DNA from: Phoronis ovalis
Taxonomy: Eukaryota > Phoronida > Phoronidae
Reading direction: 5' to 3'
NCBI GenBank assembly: GCA_028565635.1
Contig: JAOXYB010058055.1
Coordinates: 1-64,000, forward strand
DNA length: 64,000 nt
In this document: piece by piece, positions 38,098-50,205 of the stretch
Position numbering within the stretch: the stretch's first letter is position 1
Layout: every line of letters starts with the position of its first letter
The notes under the pieces: model-generated
Databases searched by the model: none
What the model was told of the DNA's origin: nothing
The model's input: only the letters and a program-made list of their open reading frames with translations
Program-made: the position numbers and the translations under genes

Positions 38098-41000
38098 TCA
38101 ACTTCTTCTCATTTGTTTTGTTACAGATGGTCTGGTAGACAGTTTAGATTGTTTTCTTTTCAAAGCCTCTTGTTTCTTCTTTTCAATCTCTTCCTGGGTA
38201 CACAGTTGACTTTGTGTAGCTTGTACTGAAACAAAAAACAGATGGTAAGGTTGTAACAATTTATCATGGCAACCATATTCAGAAGAATTGATGGAAAAAG
38301 AGTTTATTGTTCATTATAACCCTAAATTTCAAAGAAATTGCTTTAAGCAAAATCAACTTACATTCAATTTTGTCCAGCATTTCCAGTATTTCAGGTTCAC
38401 ACAGAACCTCATCATCACTACTCATACCATGCTGCGTTTCCTGGATACAATCTGGTGCACCAGGAGGCAGGGTTATGACTTGGTTTTCTGTCTTAGTTAC
38501 AGGTTTTAGAAGACCACCATTTGTTTTAATGGTTGCACTTGTGCATACTTTTTGAATACTTTTTTCGTTCTTTTTCAAATTGTAGAATGTTTTTGAATAA
38601 TCAACAGTTTTCTGTTTGTGATTTATGTTTTCACAAGATTTGTTCATTAACACAACACCCTGTGGCTTCTTTTCGAAAACTGTAGAATCTTTTTCTCTGT
38701 AATTTATACTCAGAGATGTCTTTTTGCTACTATTCTTAGCTGCTTCTTGGCTCAGTGTCAGCTGACTCTCCAGTAGTTCATCAGGTTCAGCTAACTGTGA
38801 CAACAAATCGTCTGAAAGACTAGTATCCCAAACTCCTGAAGTGTTCTTTTTGTCACATGGCTCATTAATACTGCTTTGTTTCACTTTAAAATCCTTACGT
38901 TTACACTGCGTCTGTCTTGCCATTGTAATACTTTGTACTGGTGTCTTTGTGTTTAAGTTAGCTTGACTTGCAGTAGAGGCTAAATTCATAAACTTTCTTT
39001 TCTCACAAGTATTCTTTTGCATTTTATCGCTGCGTAGTTTCATATCAATTGGAATTAGTTTTGTCTGTTTATTTACAGCAATTCCACAACTGATGGGTTT
39101 ATTATCCAATGTCTTAAAACCTGTCCCTTGTGTTGGGGGAATGACAGTTTGTGTCTGCGTTATAGGCTGTCTTTTGCATTTATTTGGTCGAATTTTTAGA
39201 TGGTTCATGCCAACTTTACCTTGATACTGTTTTCCAGAACCAGTTATAAACTTTTGCAATGTACCACTAGCTGGTAATTGCTTTGAAAATGGAACTTTGA
39301 AGTTTTCATAACTGTTTTTTTTCAGACCATCAACTGTATCAAGATTAGATGTTACAGTTTGCTTCACATCTCCATTTTTCGCAAAACTTTCGATCATCAG
39401 AGTATTCTCTGTTTGAAATTTGGGTCCGTTTTTTTCAGTCTGTTTATATGTTGACCCATTTTCCTTAATCATCTTCTTTGTTCGCACAATAGAGCATGGG
39501 CTTTGCATTTCAGGAATCTGCGTTGCTTTCAAAATAAATGAACTATCATTAAACAAATCATCACCATCCGCCCATGAACAGTCTAAATCAAAACTAATTC
39601 CAGCTAACTTTTTACTGTCCTTCAAGTCTTCTTTCTTTAGACTAGTAAACTTTTGTAAATTGCTTTGTGGAAGTTTTGATGTGCTTTCTTGACTTCTTTT
39701 TTTAAGTATTTCATGATTTCCAATGTCTTCCTCATTGTCTTCAGTAAATAACTCAGGTGATGTATTTGCTAAGTTGACTATACTTTCTTCTGTACTGCTG
39801 TCATCTTGTCTCTTTACATTTTTACCTGGAAAATTACAATGCTTGCATACTAACAAGTCCCCTTAAATTTTTAACAGTAATAACAGAAATAAAAAATAAA
39901 CATTTCTTTGGTACTTTTAAAGCAACACACTCTGATTAATTATAAGTTACACTAAACAAAAACTTTTTAAATAGCATTTTTCTGAATTTTTCTTGTAAAA
40001 TCGGGCTGTGTATGATAAAAAAAAACTCTGATCCAATCTTGTTGGATGCTATCGAATCAAGCATGCATATTTCAAGCAATGTATTGATTAACAAGAAGTA
40101 ACATTAAAGAAAACAGAATTTGCAATATTGTAAACAGTTTTTGATATTTGCACAAAATTTAAACAGCGGGCACCATTAGTGGTCTCAGATATATTTAATT
40201 TTTATTTTACATTCGTTATCATGCTTCGTGGCCAATGTAAATAGCTATGAAAACATAAGTATACTTGGGAAATATTTTAATATTAAAATGCAGCCACATG
40301 GTGGACATTTTACTATTTCCTTGTAGGACAATTGATGGGTTTAACTGTGCAAGGTAGATCAAAATCTAGTCATATTTTGTTGACATTAACAGACAAAGTG
40401 AAACTGGGAGACAAATACCTGCAGTTTGCTGCTCAATAGCTGCCGACAGTTGTTCAAGCAACATATTTGACAGACTCAGATTCTTCAGTGTGCACTTCCT
40501 CTTTGGTACTCTTCAAAACAAAATATTTAAATTTTCTTACAATGAGCATCCATATGCAAAATTTGTTTTGACATCATCACACATGATTTGAAGTTTGTTT
40601 TGAAATGTAACATTTACATACTCATCACAAACTAGAAAAGCAACTGGTAGACATAATTATGCAAGGTGATTCAAATTACCTTAGTTTCCAAGAAGAAAGA
40701 GACATACAAACAGGGTTAATAAACAGAACTAGGGATTATATGTAGTGGCAATAATACTTTATTAACGATGCACAAAACATGATGGATTAGAAACTTGAGA
40801 AGTAGGTACTGCCCAGTTTAACTGAAACAAAACTGTTATAAAAACACTTGCATGTAAACGGTGGAGAAAACGCTTGTTGTACCTGCATTTGTGTGGTCTA
40901 GTATAGTGATTTCTTGATTCGCCATTGTTTTTATCCATCCACAGACCAAGCAAAGGTGGAGTAGATGGCGGTAGATCAATGTTCTGAAAACAATGCGCAC

Positions 41001-43537
41001 ACATGAAATAAATCTAAACAATATTCAACAAAATATGAAAACATTTTAATAACAATATGGCACAGATTAAGATTTTAGATGGCTCTTCCTTTATAGTGGA
41101 AACAATCTCACCAGGGTGTAAAATATATCCAAAGACATGAGGCACCAACTCATCAGGTGACCACATGCAGGTGCCTCCCTGCCTTTGGTCTTCTATCCAG
41201 ATGAGGGGTGATCACTAGGCCGGTGTCATATAGGCTAGCAACAGGCAAACGTAAGTCAAGATTTTTTATAAATTTAAAAAAAAAAATGTACAAAATCTTA
41301 ACAAATAGATGGAAATATTGTGTATCCTGAGTCACTTACCTCATTTGCCAAATTATTCACAAGTTCTGCGATGTTCTCACTTGAGCTTAAATTATGCACT
41401 AAAATATATTAAAACAATCATAAGAATCATATGATAGTATAAAATATTAGAAAAATGTACTTTTTATCATAAGCCATGTGTCAGCACATTAAAAACATTT
41501 TAAATTAATCTCACTGAATTCAGCTTACAGTGAACCTTGCTGGAACATGCATGAACAAACATGTAAATATTATAATTATAATGTAAGTCTTAGTGTGTTA
41601 CATATACATACTTCATAAGATGGAATTGTATGCATCAAATGGCAGAGGCAAATGCCAATGTTATGGACATAAAACATGTAACCAACGGGATACTCTTCTA
41701 GTAAATTTATGGATCTGACCATCAAATTTAAGTAGTCTTGTTGTTACCTATTTTAATTTGCCTCAAAGCATTGGGTGAATTATAATTCCATGCCACATCG
41801 GCTTGAGAATCCATAGGCTGTGATAACATGAAGAATTCTTCTCGTTTTGGCGTTGTCAGTACATGGCCCTTGTTTTTTGTTGCTTGTGCCTTAGGGGTTA
41901 ATTGGTTCAAATGTCCTGGTCCAGATACTGCATTGGGACTTGTAGGTAAGACTTCTTCAGGTTGCGGTAGTTTAGCTGTTCTTCCTAGATAAGAAATGAT
42001 AAAATCATTATTTCTGATATCCCTCTTGTAATGCACAGTATAATTATGATCATTCACATTTTTTTGGCTGGCTGTATGATATAGTACTGAACAAATCATA
42101 TATATTAAGAGAATGTGTGGCTCCAAAAAAAATATCCACTTTTTGATCAAAATAAGCAGAGTTGATAATCTGTTTTTTTACTTATTTTCCAGCAGCAAAC
42201 AGGGGTTTTCATTTTTGCGTTTAAACAGGTTTTACCAAAACCCAGACAAATTATCAATTGGGTTTTCAACAAGCAACCATTTTTTTGGCAGGAAAAAATA
42301 GTTGAGATGATCGGGTTTTTATGGCAAGCAACACACTCCTACCCAAAATTTTGTGAATTACCCGTGACTGTGGCAGAGGCACGCTGCAATAGTAGGATCA
42401 TGTATACAGATTAATTTTATGCATGATGTTACTAGTTACCTATTACGAAACATTATTAATCCTACTATGGCAGCATACGGGTCAGGTTGCGGTAGGCTGG
42501 TAGAGTCTTAGAGCTAGGACAAGTACATGCAAGAAATAATTTCATCTTTCAGACTGTAAAGGGTTTCGGAGTTATGTATCTTCATTTATGCTACGAAAAT
42601 TAATTAACACATTTTGTTATTACTACACGAGAATATGGCTGGCATCAATTTTCTTCATCCTGAAACCCTGGGGGGTCATTTGTGTAAAGGTTGGGTCCAC
42701 ATGCGTGAACATAGGCTTTAAAAAAGCCTCTAAATGTGTACATAGCCTGCTAAAAAAAGAACCCCTATGGAAAACTTGCAGTTTTAAAAAGTGAACCTTT
42801 AGTAGACCTCATGCAGCAATAATCATCAGATAAGAATACATGTTGTTGCACAGGTTAAGCCACCCTGATGATTTTCCGCATCTGATGGTAAAAACATACT
42901 CTTTTTTAATAGGATTCTGTGTCTGATGATGAAAAACATACTCTTTGGAAGAACTACATTCTAAAAACAACACCCTATTTGCAAATATTTAGCTAAATAT
43001 ATACCCTTAAAGTGGAACGCACTTTATACATGCCTGGTTGTGAAAAATATCTCTTTTCCAAAGTTATTTAGTTTTCGTATGTGAACTCACCCTTTGACCC
43101 ATGTACTCCTCAGGCCTGAAACCAGTGTTATCATAGCTAGGGTGAGTTTCAGATTAATATTTTCAAAAATCAACGGAGAAAATTAACTTAAAAGTTAAAT
43201 GACAGAAAGCATAAGTATAAATTGTTATATAATTAATTATAAGTTATATATCATAAAGTTTCATACTCATAGCAGTAGAATACAGATTTAGATTACTAAA
43301 CTGTGGGTCAGATATCGGGGTATATTATCATGAATAGTGAAAAGGCGATTTTAACTGTATTTGCATGAACCTGGGACTATTATAACTAAGTTGTAATAGT
43401 CCGAGGTATGAACCTTCAATTTCTAAAAATAAAATTAAATAAGTCTTACTTGTGGTGCGACTGCGAGGACGTTCTAATTTCATCGCTTTCTTCAGCGTAG
43501 GGGTCTTATCTTTATCATTTATCCTGCGCCTGGCCAT
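38098..43537 (-). CDS. ETAA1: ETAA1 homologue, RPA-binding ATR activator
   Basis: Seven exons (descending): 43537-43450, 41984-41748, 41398-41340, 40983-40883, 40510-40419, 39825-38362, 38225-38098. Phases agree and the product is 722 residues. ATG 43537 sits in GACATGG. The N-terminus MARRR resembles vertebrate ETAA1. Residues about 92-100 (DVAWNYNSP, Trp 95) match the tryptophan motif of the ATR-activating domain. Residues about 138-144 (PLLGLWM) match the conserved LLGVW block. Exon 5 encodes a Leu-rich helix. Around 270-290 an acidic, aromatic stretch (FDLDCSWADGDDLF) fits an RPA70-type binding motif. The C-terminus LQATQSQL...CTQEEIEKKKQEALKRKQ matches the RPA32-binding helix. The protein acts at stalled replication forks, recruiting and stimulating ATR. 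The long, low-conservation exon 6 is probably disordered. It is divergent from CDIN1. Confidence 0.85.
42379..42480. repeat. MITE-like inverted repeat, about 100 bp
   Basis: In ETAA1 intron 1, the left end (GCACGCTGCAATAGTAGGAT from about 42380) and right end (ATCCTACTATGGCAGCATAC to about 42478) are inverted copies of about 20 bp with three or four differences. They enclose about 60 bp of AT-rich sequence. No flanking target duplication is obvious. It resembles a decayed miniature inverted-repeat element. Confidence 0.5.
43363..43413. mobile_element. 35 bp near-perfect palindrome with 8 bp flanking repeats
   Basis: Positions 43371-43405 form an imperfect palindrome starting CTGGGACTATTATAAC, with two mismatched pairs. 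It is bounded by GCATGAAC (43363-43370) and GTATGAAC (43406-43413), which differ at one base. It lies 45 bp into ETAA1 intron 1. The sequence is close to the element at 15496, suggesting an older copy of the same family. Confidence 0.55.
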
Positions 43538-43939
43538 GTCATTTAAACACAGCACTCGTTACGAGTTTCTACATGAACAGAAATTTGCAAATTTATCACA
43601 TTCTTTCTGATCAATTTTGACAAGTTCATGAGCATATCAAAAACGGCGGCATAGAGTTTATGGCCTCGTTTTCATCGAACCCAAGTATCATTTCATTTAA
43701 ATAATTGTGTAATATTTATATCATAATATCTTGAAATAGTTTCATAAAATATATGCAAATAGATATAACTAATACATTAAAAAATCTCAATTTTTGTTTT
43801 ATTTGTGTATTATTTCTCATATGTTGAAAATTATATAAACTTAACGTGTTCCTTATGCAGGTGCTGTCAGGGGGCGCCATTTTTAATTTCTATTGTTTTA
43901 CTTGGCGACATGTTATAAGGATGCCTTGGTAAATCAAAA
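43538..43939. promoter_or_regulatory. Shared bidirectional promoter of ETAA1 and CDIN1
   Basis: Only 402 bp separate the ATG of ETAA1 (minus) from that of CDIN1 (plus), so both transcripts must start here. No TATA box is evident. GGCGCCATTTTT at 43873-43884 reads on the minus strand as AAAAATGGCGCC, matching the YY1 consensus. It lies 56 bp before the CDIN1 start, the usual position for YY1 sites near or just after the transcription start. Confidence 0.6.
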
Positions 43940-46900
43940 ATGAAGCAGAATATTTACAAAGAAATTCTTGACTTGATGCATTCATACAAAACTAGGAATT
44001 GTCTTAAAATGATCGCACAAAGATACCCTGAGTAAGTTATCTTAGACTTAGTTTTTGTTACTGGAATAATGCCTTAGGCTTTAATGGTACGTTGACTAGC
44101 AATTTGTATTTTATTGTTGGATTTATGATAACATTTGTTTTGTTTGTTGTGATTTACATGCTGTTAAACGCCATGTCTGTGTTTTATTTCAGAGTGTCAG
44201 TGAATACATTAGGAAGCATTTATGCTCAAGATTATCAGGTAGGCTAGTTCATCTAGGAATTGAAGGATATCAATAATAATAATGGAATTAAGAAGCCACA
44301 GAAGTTTGTGAAATATCGTCATTTTCAAATGTATTCTTCTTGTAGTAGTACAGCAAACTTCAAAAGCACCGATCAGACTTACCCATTTATGGTAATCATA
44401 GTTACTGGATAGCTTATTTTCTAACTAATTGAGTAATTCACAGGTGTTCAGTTCCGCATCTGTTTCTAATAATAATATATATAATCCTGGAATTGAATAT
44501 GACTGGAGCTTATATATCAGAAACAGGTCTAAAACTTAAGGTATTTTGCTTATTCAGAGCCCGGACTCAGCAGAGTGAACTAATTCCTAGTTAATACTAA
44601 CTTACATTTTGCAACCAATGTCTACACTTATTTCATATTGTAAGCAAACTACATTCATGATTTTAGAGAAAAATGAAGAGAACTTATCACAAGCTTACTA
44701 CTCCAGAGATGGTGGAATATTATTATTCAAGGTTTGATTATTATTCATACGTTTTGCACATTTTAATTGTTAATAAAAATTAGCCATTGTTTTCAAGCAA
44801 ATTTCAGTGTCTTATAATAGAAGCTATATAGCTACCAAGTCCAGATTCAAGAATGGTTCAAATGGTTTCGGTAAACATGGATATTAAAAAAATTCTCTTT
44901 TCACATATTCACGATACTTTCCAAGTAATAATCTAGCATTTTATACAAGAACTGCATACTGCACTCTTAACTTCAGTTTTCAAAGCTTTTGTATCTATTT
45001 ACAAAATGGCTGTATTGCATATATTGATGAGTTTTTAAGAGACATTTAAGTCTTTAATTACAATTACTATCTTATATGTTTCTAGATATTTGGAAGGCAT
45101 ACAAATGAATAGGAAACAAGTTCTTATAAAACTGGCATATGAGGTAGGATATCACACTCTGCATTAGTTCGTGGTCTTGGCTGATTTATTCTTTCAGGAA
45201 AGAGATGCTTCGTGTTCAGGTATCTTTTTAATTACCTGTTTTGTAAACAAATAACTACATTTTTGTTTGCAATTCTGTTTTATGGATTACTTTTTCAGAC
45301 AATTGTATACATTCAGTGAACATGTGCCAATTCAGTTTTAATCTTGAATATGACATTAATGTTTTTATTTATTTTTCAGGTGAAGTTATCCCCTGCATTA
45401 CTAGCTAGACTGATTGCAGAGAAATATTTAGCACTAACAAAATTTCAAGAGAAAGGCCGTAAGTAACTGAAAGTGATTATTTTCAATAATGTGTGCCATA
45501 GTTTTGGAGACGTAAAGTTGAAATGTTAAATAATATAAATATTATCAAATACCTGGTCAGCATTCTTCATTGGAAACAAATGCTAGTTTAGGGCTTATAT
45601 ATAAACCATAGTACACAAACCATGAATAGATTATTGAAACTTTGTTAAATATGACACACATACAGTAACTGTTCACCCTGTTCATTAGGTATATAATAAT
45701 TTTGAATGCTGTTTTTAGTAGACATGTCAGAGACAGCATCAGTGTAGTGAAATGTATTAGATTTTCTCCTTCTTGTTGTTTTGGGAAGTTCTCTATGCAA
45801 ATAGTGCCACGGTTATATACTAAACAATACTATTAATTTTAAACCCCAATTTATGTTGACCTATTAGTTGTAATATAAGACAATGTCCACAAGTTATGTT
45901 ACAATGACAATAGATCTATTTGTGTTCTAGCTCCAAAGAGTGCTGTAAGTCAAGTAATGAAGGACACTAGTCTAATAGAAGACCCACAGCTGTCTCATGA
46001 AATTCACATGGTAAATGTATAAAATGTGTCTCTTGTAAAGAACTATGCACTGTTACAGTCCTGTTTTGTTTTGACCATCACCTACTCTGAAATGAAAAAA
46101 CATGCACTCTTTAGTACAGGTCATGAGAGTTTTTTTTCCGGATACCTTCGTTTTTTATTTTGCTTAAATGTTATCTGAAAGTTAAGTGATACCTGTGACT
46201 GAAAAACTTACTAGTATTTTGTTGTTTTACAGTGTATATTGTCAGATGATACATATGGTGCAGTTAGTGATGCAGTGAAACAGTATCCTTTTGCTGGAAA
46301 ATTTATTATAAAGGAAGGTTTTTCGAAACTATGGCAGTACTCCTTGATGGGTGGATGTCGATCTGTAACAGTATTATGTTTCAGTAAACGAGTATATTTA
46401 AAAAAAACAAAGCCGTTTTTTGTTACTGTGTGTGGTAAGCTAGTGAATCAAGTGTTCTGGAATCCCTCATTAATATGACAATTCAGTAATATCTTTAATG
46501 TTTTAAGTGGTTCTCTCGCATTATAACATTTACCTCGATATCCTGTTTTTAAAACAATTTTCCCACCACATAACCTTGGATTCCTTTCTGGTTATACTTT
46601 TTATGTACCTTCCTGTGCTATACAACTGTGCGGCAAAAATGTGTATATATTCTTAACATTTATCTAGTTCTGTTGGGCATGAACACGAAGTTTTACTTGC
46701 AGAGAAAGCTCAGGAAAAAGGACTGGCATATTTAGGTAGGTACTTATTCAGCACATTGTCTGTGTGTTTGTTTATTTGACACTGCAAAATAGGCAAACCA
46801 ATCATTATTAATATGTTATATAATATATCAAAAGAAACATATTTTATAATAACGTATGGAAGCCACATTTGTCGTTTTTGAAAGGGTATATCATTAAGAA

Positions 46901-48142
46901 TGGTTAACACTTGTAGATGAGGATCAGATGAGAGCTAGAGGCTATGACAAAACACCTGACATCAAGCTTGAAATACCTATAGGTATGTATCTACTAAGTC
47001 ATATTATAATGTTAGACAATGTTTATCGGATATTTGTTGATGGTTTTTGAATTTATTGGTATTCACAAATTGCATTGTGCCATTTTAATTAATAACCACA
47101 ATGAATGGCAAACTGTTATTGAATATGCATGACACAATATTTCACATTTTGCAAGATGACAAAGCTGTACCATCAGTTTTTAATTAATATGAAAATTACA
47201 CTCAATATTTAGGAACAGTTCTATACTTGTTTTGATGTTTTTTTACTGATATTCATTACCCTGATTGTCAACAATATATATTCATGTGATTTTTAAAATT
47301 TTTTTATTGGATTTGTATGTGTATTTGATAAATGTTGCAGATCGAAAAAGTTTTTTATTTAACACTGTATCCATTCTCAAATATTGATGCCCCTCTTAGC
47401 TGTTGATGGCCATGTGGTGAACTGGATAGAAAGTAAAGCTTCATTTGGAGATGAAGAAAGCCATGAAACCTATCTCAGGGATCAGTTCTGGAGTTACTGG
47501 AATAGGTAGCCTTTTCGTAGTATTATTTTTGAGTGGTATTACTTTACTTGGATCCTTTACAAATCTTGGTCAACGCTGACACGCCATGCTTACACTTTAA
47601 GCCATGAATTTTTACATTCTCATGTCTGGCTGATATCATATTTGATTCACTGTCACAATATTAAAACACTGTTGTGTTGTTGTTTTCCATTATGGGCCGA
47701 AATTAAAAACTATTAGATAAAGTGCAAAGATGTATGTTATCAATGGATCTCAAAGAATCATACCTTCGTTATCAACAACATCGGTACCACAAGCAACAAC
47801 TGATTGTATATATACTTTTGGACCGATAAATCCAGATACTCTGTAGTCCTTGGTATTGAATATAACAATTCTTTTTTGGTGACATACTGGTACAGTAAGA
47901 TATCTATATGAAAGAAAATTAAAAGATGTATGAATCCAGATGCAAAAACCTTATGTTTTCAAATGAGAATTATTTTCTTTATGTGTTCTTTATATCTTTT
48001 TTATGTGTCTAGATTTGGACCAGGTCTAGTCATTTATTGGTTTGGCTTTATTGAAGAACTGGACACAAATGTGGACAAAGGAATATTGCTTATGGATCAT
48101 TTTCCTGAAGAAATAACAAGCATGAATCCAGAATTGTTATGA
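43940..48142 (+). CDS. CDIN1: CDAN1-interacting nuclease 1 homologue
   Basis: Eleven exons: 43940-44031, 44193-44238, 44667-44731, 45086-45143, 45380-45458, 45931-46010, 46233-46282, 46668-46735, 46917-46982, 47400-47505, 48013-48142. Phases match throughout and the product is 279 residues (human about 281). The N-terminal half carries helical, DNA-binding-like segments ([24 protein letters not shown]). The C-terminal half is the PD-(D/E)xK nuclease fold: D194 in [10 protein letters not shown], then E212 and K214 in [11 protein letters not shown], followed by the strongly conserved [18 protein letters not shown]. The [11 protein letters not shown] block is restored only by the U12-type intron between exons 7 and 8. 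The human protein binds codanin-1 and is mutated in congenital dyserythropoietic anaemia type I. The exon 3 donor (AAG|GTTTGA) is weak. Confidence 0.93.
46283..46667 (+). other. U12-type (minor spliceosome) intron of CDIN1
   Basis: The intron starts GTATCCTTTT, an exact U12-type donor, and ends TTCTTAACATTTATCTAG. TTCTTAAC (46650-46657) matches the U12 branch-site consensus and lies 11 bases from the acceptor, the normal distance. Splicing here makes a His codon across the junction and yields the conserved [11 protein letters not shown]. Ordinary GT sites further right do not. Confidence 0.88.
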
Positions 48143-48487
48143 TTGGTGTGAGTACAAGTAAGCAATTAAACAGTTTTGTAACTGTTTTATCTTGTTAGAG
48201 TGAAATTACTGAAAATAAGCGTTGGTGCTATTCTGATAATATATGATATAGTTACTGCATTTCCACATTCGATTCTTTTTACCATTCTCAAACAGGGTGT
48301 TTTGTAATATTTTATTGCATACGGCATTATGTTAAACTGAAAGTAGTACTCATTCTGTAACTTTTTATGTTGCTTTTAACTATTACAATAGAATAATAAT
48401 TTATTACTGCTATTATATTTAGAAAAAGTATTTGTAGTTTATTAAATATTAGAACTATTATGATTTTTGAAATTTTAAGACATCAAT

Positions 48488-48493
48488 AATAAA
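48488..48493 (+). terminator. Candidate proximal poly(A) signal of CDIN1
   Basis: AATAAA lies about 350 bp after the stop at 48142. A second AATAAA at 49808-49813 could end a longer form overlapping the opposing gene. Confidence 0.4.
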
Positions 48494-49780
48494 AATCTCT
48501 TTGAGACTGTAAATCTGATGAGGAAATACTTGAGTAGGTTTTGTAATTTGTTTTATTTTACTTTACTAAAGAAAGTATTTGTAAGCATCTATTGTTAAGT
48601 ATTACTGAATTCTATAGTTGTTAGTGTAGCTTTGTAGTTTACATAAATAACACTTTATAGTTTCTATTGATATGTACAATATCCCCTTCAGCTGGGTTTT
48701 AATTTCTATCGAATGTTCCAAGGTATTTGCACTAAGTACAGCAAGTGTTGCAGATGTATTCTTTTGTGTAGATGATTTATAAACCAGAATGCTTGCAATG
48801 CATAGCTAAACAAATTTATGCTTTTGTGGTTCTTATTAAGAGAAATGTTACATTTTAATTCAGGAGCAATTTTGTAAAAACTTTTTGGTTTCCTGCCATG
48901 CTTTCAAATCAAAAATAGTAAAACTGTAAGTGACATTTACTGCACCTGAAGATTTCATTCAGGTTTTTTTATTAAGATACTTTATATAAGATTTTTCCTT
49001 TATGCAGATAATGGGATTAGTTTGTTACCTGGGCTAGCTTCAAAATTTGATTTCCAATTATTTTTGCTGATTTTGCAAAACAATGAAACTCTACTAAAGG
49101 TACAAAGAAGTGCAAATGATTAAAAAGCCATTCAACTTATAAATAAATGTACAGTTTGTTGTTGAAGATGTTTATAAACATATCATTTTCCTAGAGAGTA
49201 TGTTTTATGATATAGGTTTCAGTGTTGTTTCTACCTAGTACCTAGGTATATAGATTTTCTATTAAGTGTCACATGACAAAAAATGTAATAACAATCATAA
49301 TGTATTGTAGACTGACTGTTTTCAGTTTGTTATTTTATAATATTGATTCTCTAATATTTCATGCAAGCTATTTTAAATTGATTGTGAAAGTGTAATTTAC
49401 ATTTTAAATATGTAACTTTATACCTTCTGTTGGTGTGTTAGCATGTGCATGCTTTTATAATTATAGTTTTTCCCTTTTTTTGTCTGATGGTTTACTGTAT
49501 CCTATTACATCTGAATATCAAATGTTTATCTGATGCTAATTTGATCTAGCAGAGCTGGAAATAGAAATCTGCTATTTACCTGTGGATTGTACTGAATATA
49601 TTTTTTCTACTTATTCTGTGCTGTACTAATGGATTTCTCATAAATGTAATTAGAATTTGTATTTTAATGAATACTAAATTTTAATACACAATGGCTGTTT
49701 AGTTTAATTTTAGTTCACTGAGGTTGCTTGGTGAGTAGTGATCAGTAAGGAAGAAAATCAAGTCTGTAAAAAATACAAAT

Positions 49781-49786
49781 TTTATT
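49781..49786 (-). terminator. Candidate poly(A) signal of the CXorf65-like gene
   Basis: AATAAA on the minus strand lies about 420 bp beyond the stop codon at 50206. It is 22 bp from a plus-strand AATAAA that could serve CDIN1. Confidence 0.4.
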
Positions 49787-50205
49787 TGATATATATTGGA
49801 TAATTATAATAAAGCCATTAATGAAATAATCTCAGTGGTGGTGACTGTTGTATTTAAAATTATTAGTATCAAAAATATGAGACAAATTGGATGGACTCAT
49901 CTCTGGACAGACTCATCTCTGGACAGACTTAAATCTGAGTAAATTGCAGCAGTTTTTAAAAAAACATTCTGGAGAATTTAGTCTCCTTCGTTTATTTGTA
50001 AGAATAAAAGCACAAACTGTACTTTTGCCTGACTGATTTAATTACCATTAGAATCTTTAATCAGAAATCCGGTTGGGTAAAGGGCGAATTCACTTTTTTT
50101 AATGTTATATTTCCTTTGCTAAAGTCCATTGTGAGACAGCAGTTTCATTGAACGCTATAACGAATATTATTGTTATGAACAAGTGCCGAAAGCTGTTAGA
50201 TGTCT

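Larger units (their letters stand above)
48143..50205. other. Convergent 3' region of CDIN1 and the CXorf65-like gene
   Basis: This 2 kb AT-rich stretch has no coding exon. A 16 bp unit (GACTCATCTCTGGACA) is repeated in tandem at about 49894-49925. Plus-strand AATAAA signals lie at 48488 and 49808, and a minus-strand AATAAA at 49786-49781, so the two 3' ends can meet or overlap. Confidence 0.55.

Noticed and set aside
46239-46478. Long reading of CDIN1 exon 7 to about 46478
   Set aside because: It breaks the conserved CDIN1 sequence. The U12-type donor at 46283 restores it exactly.
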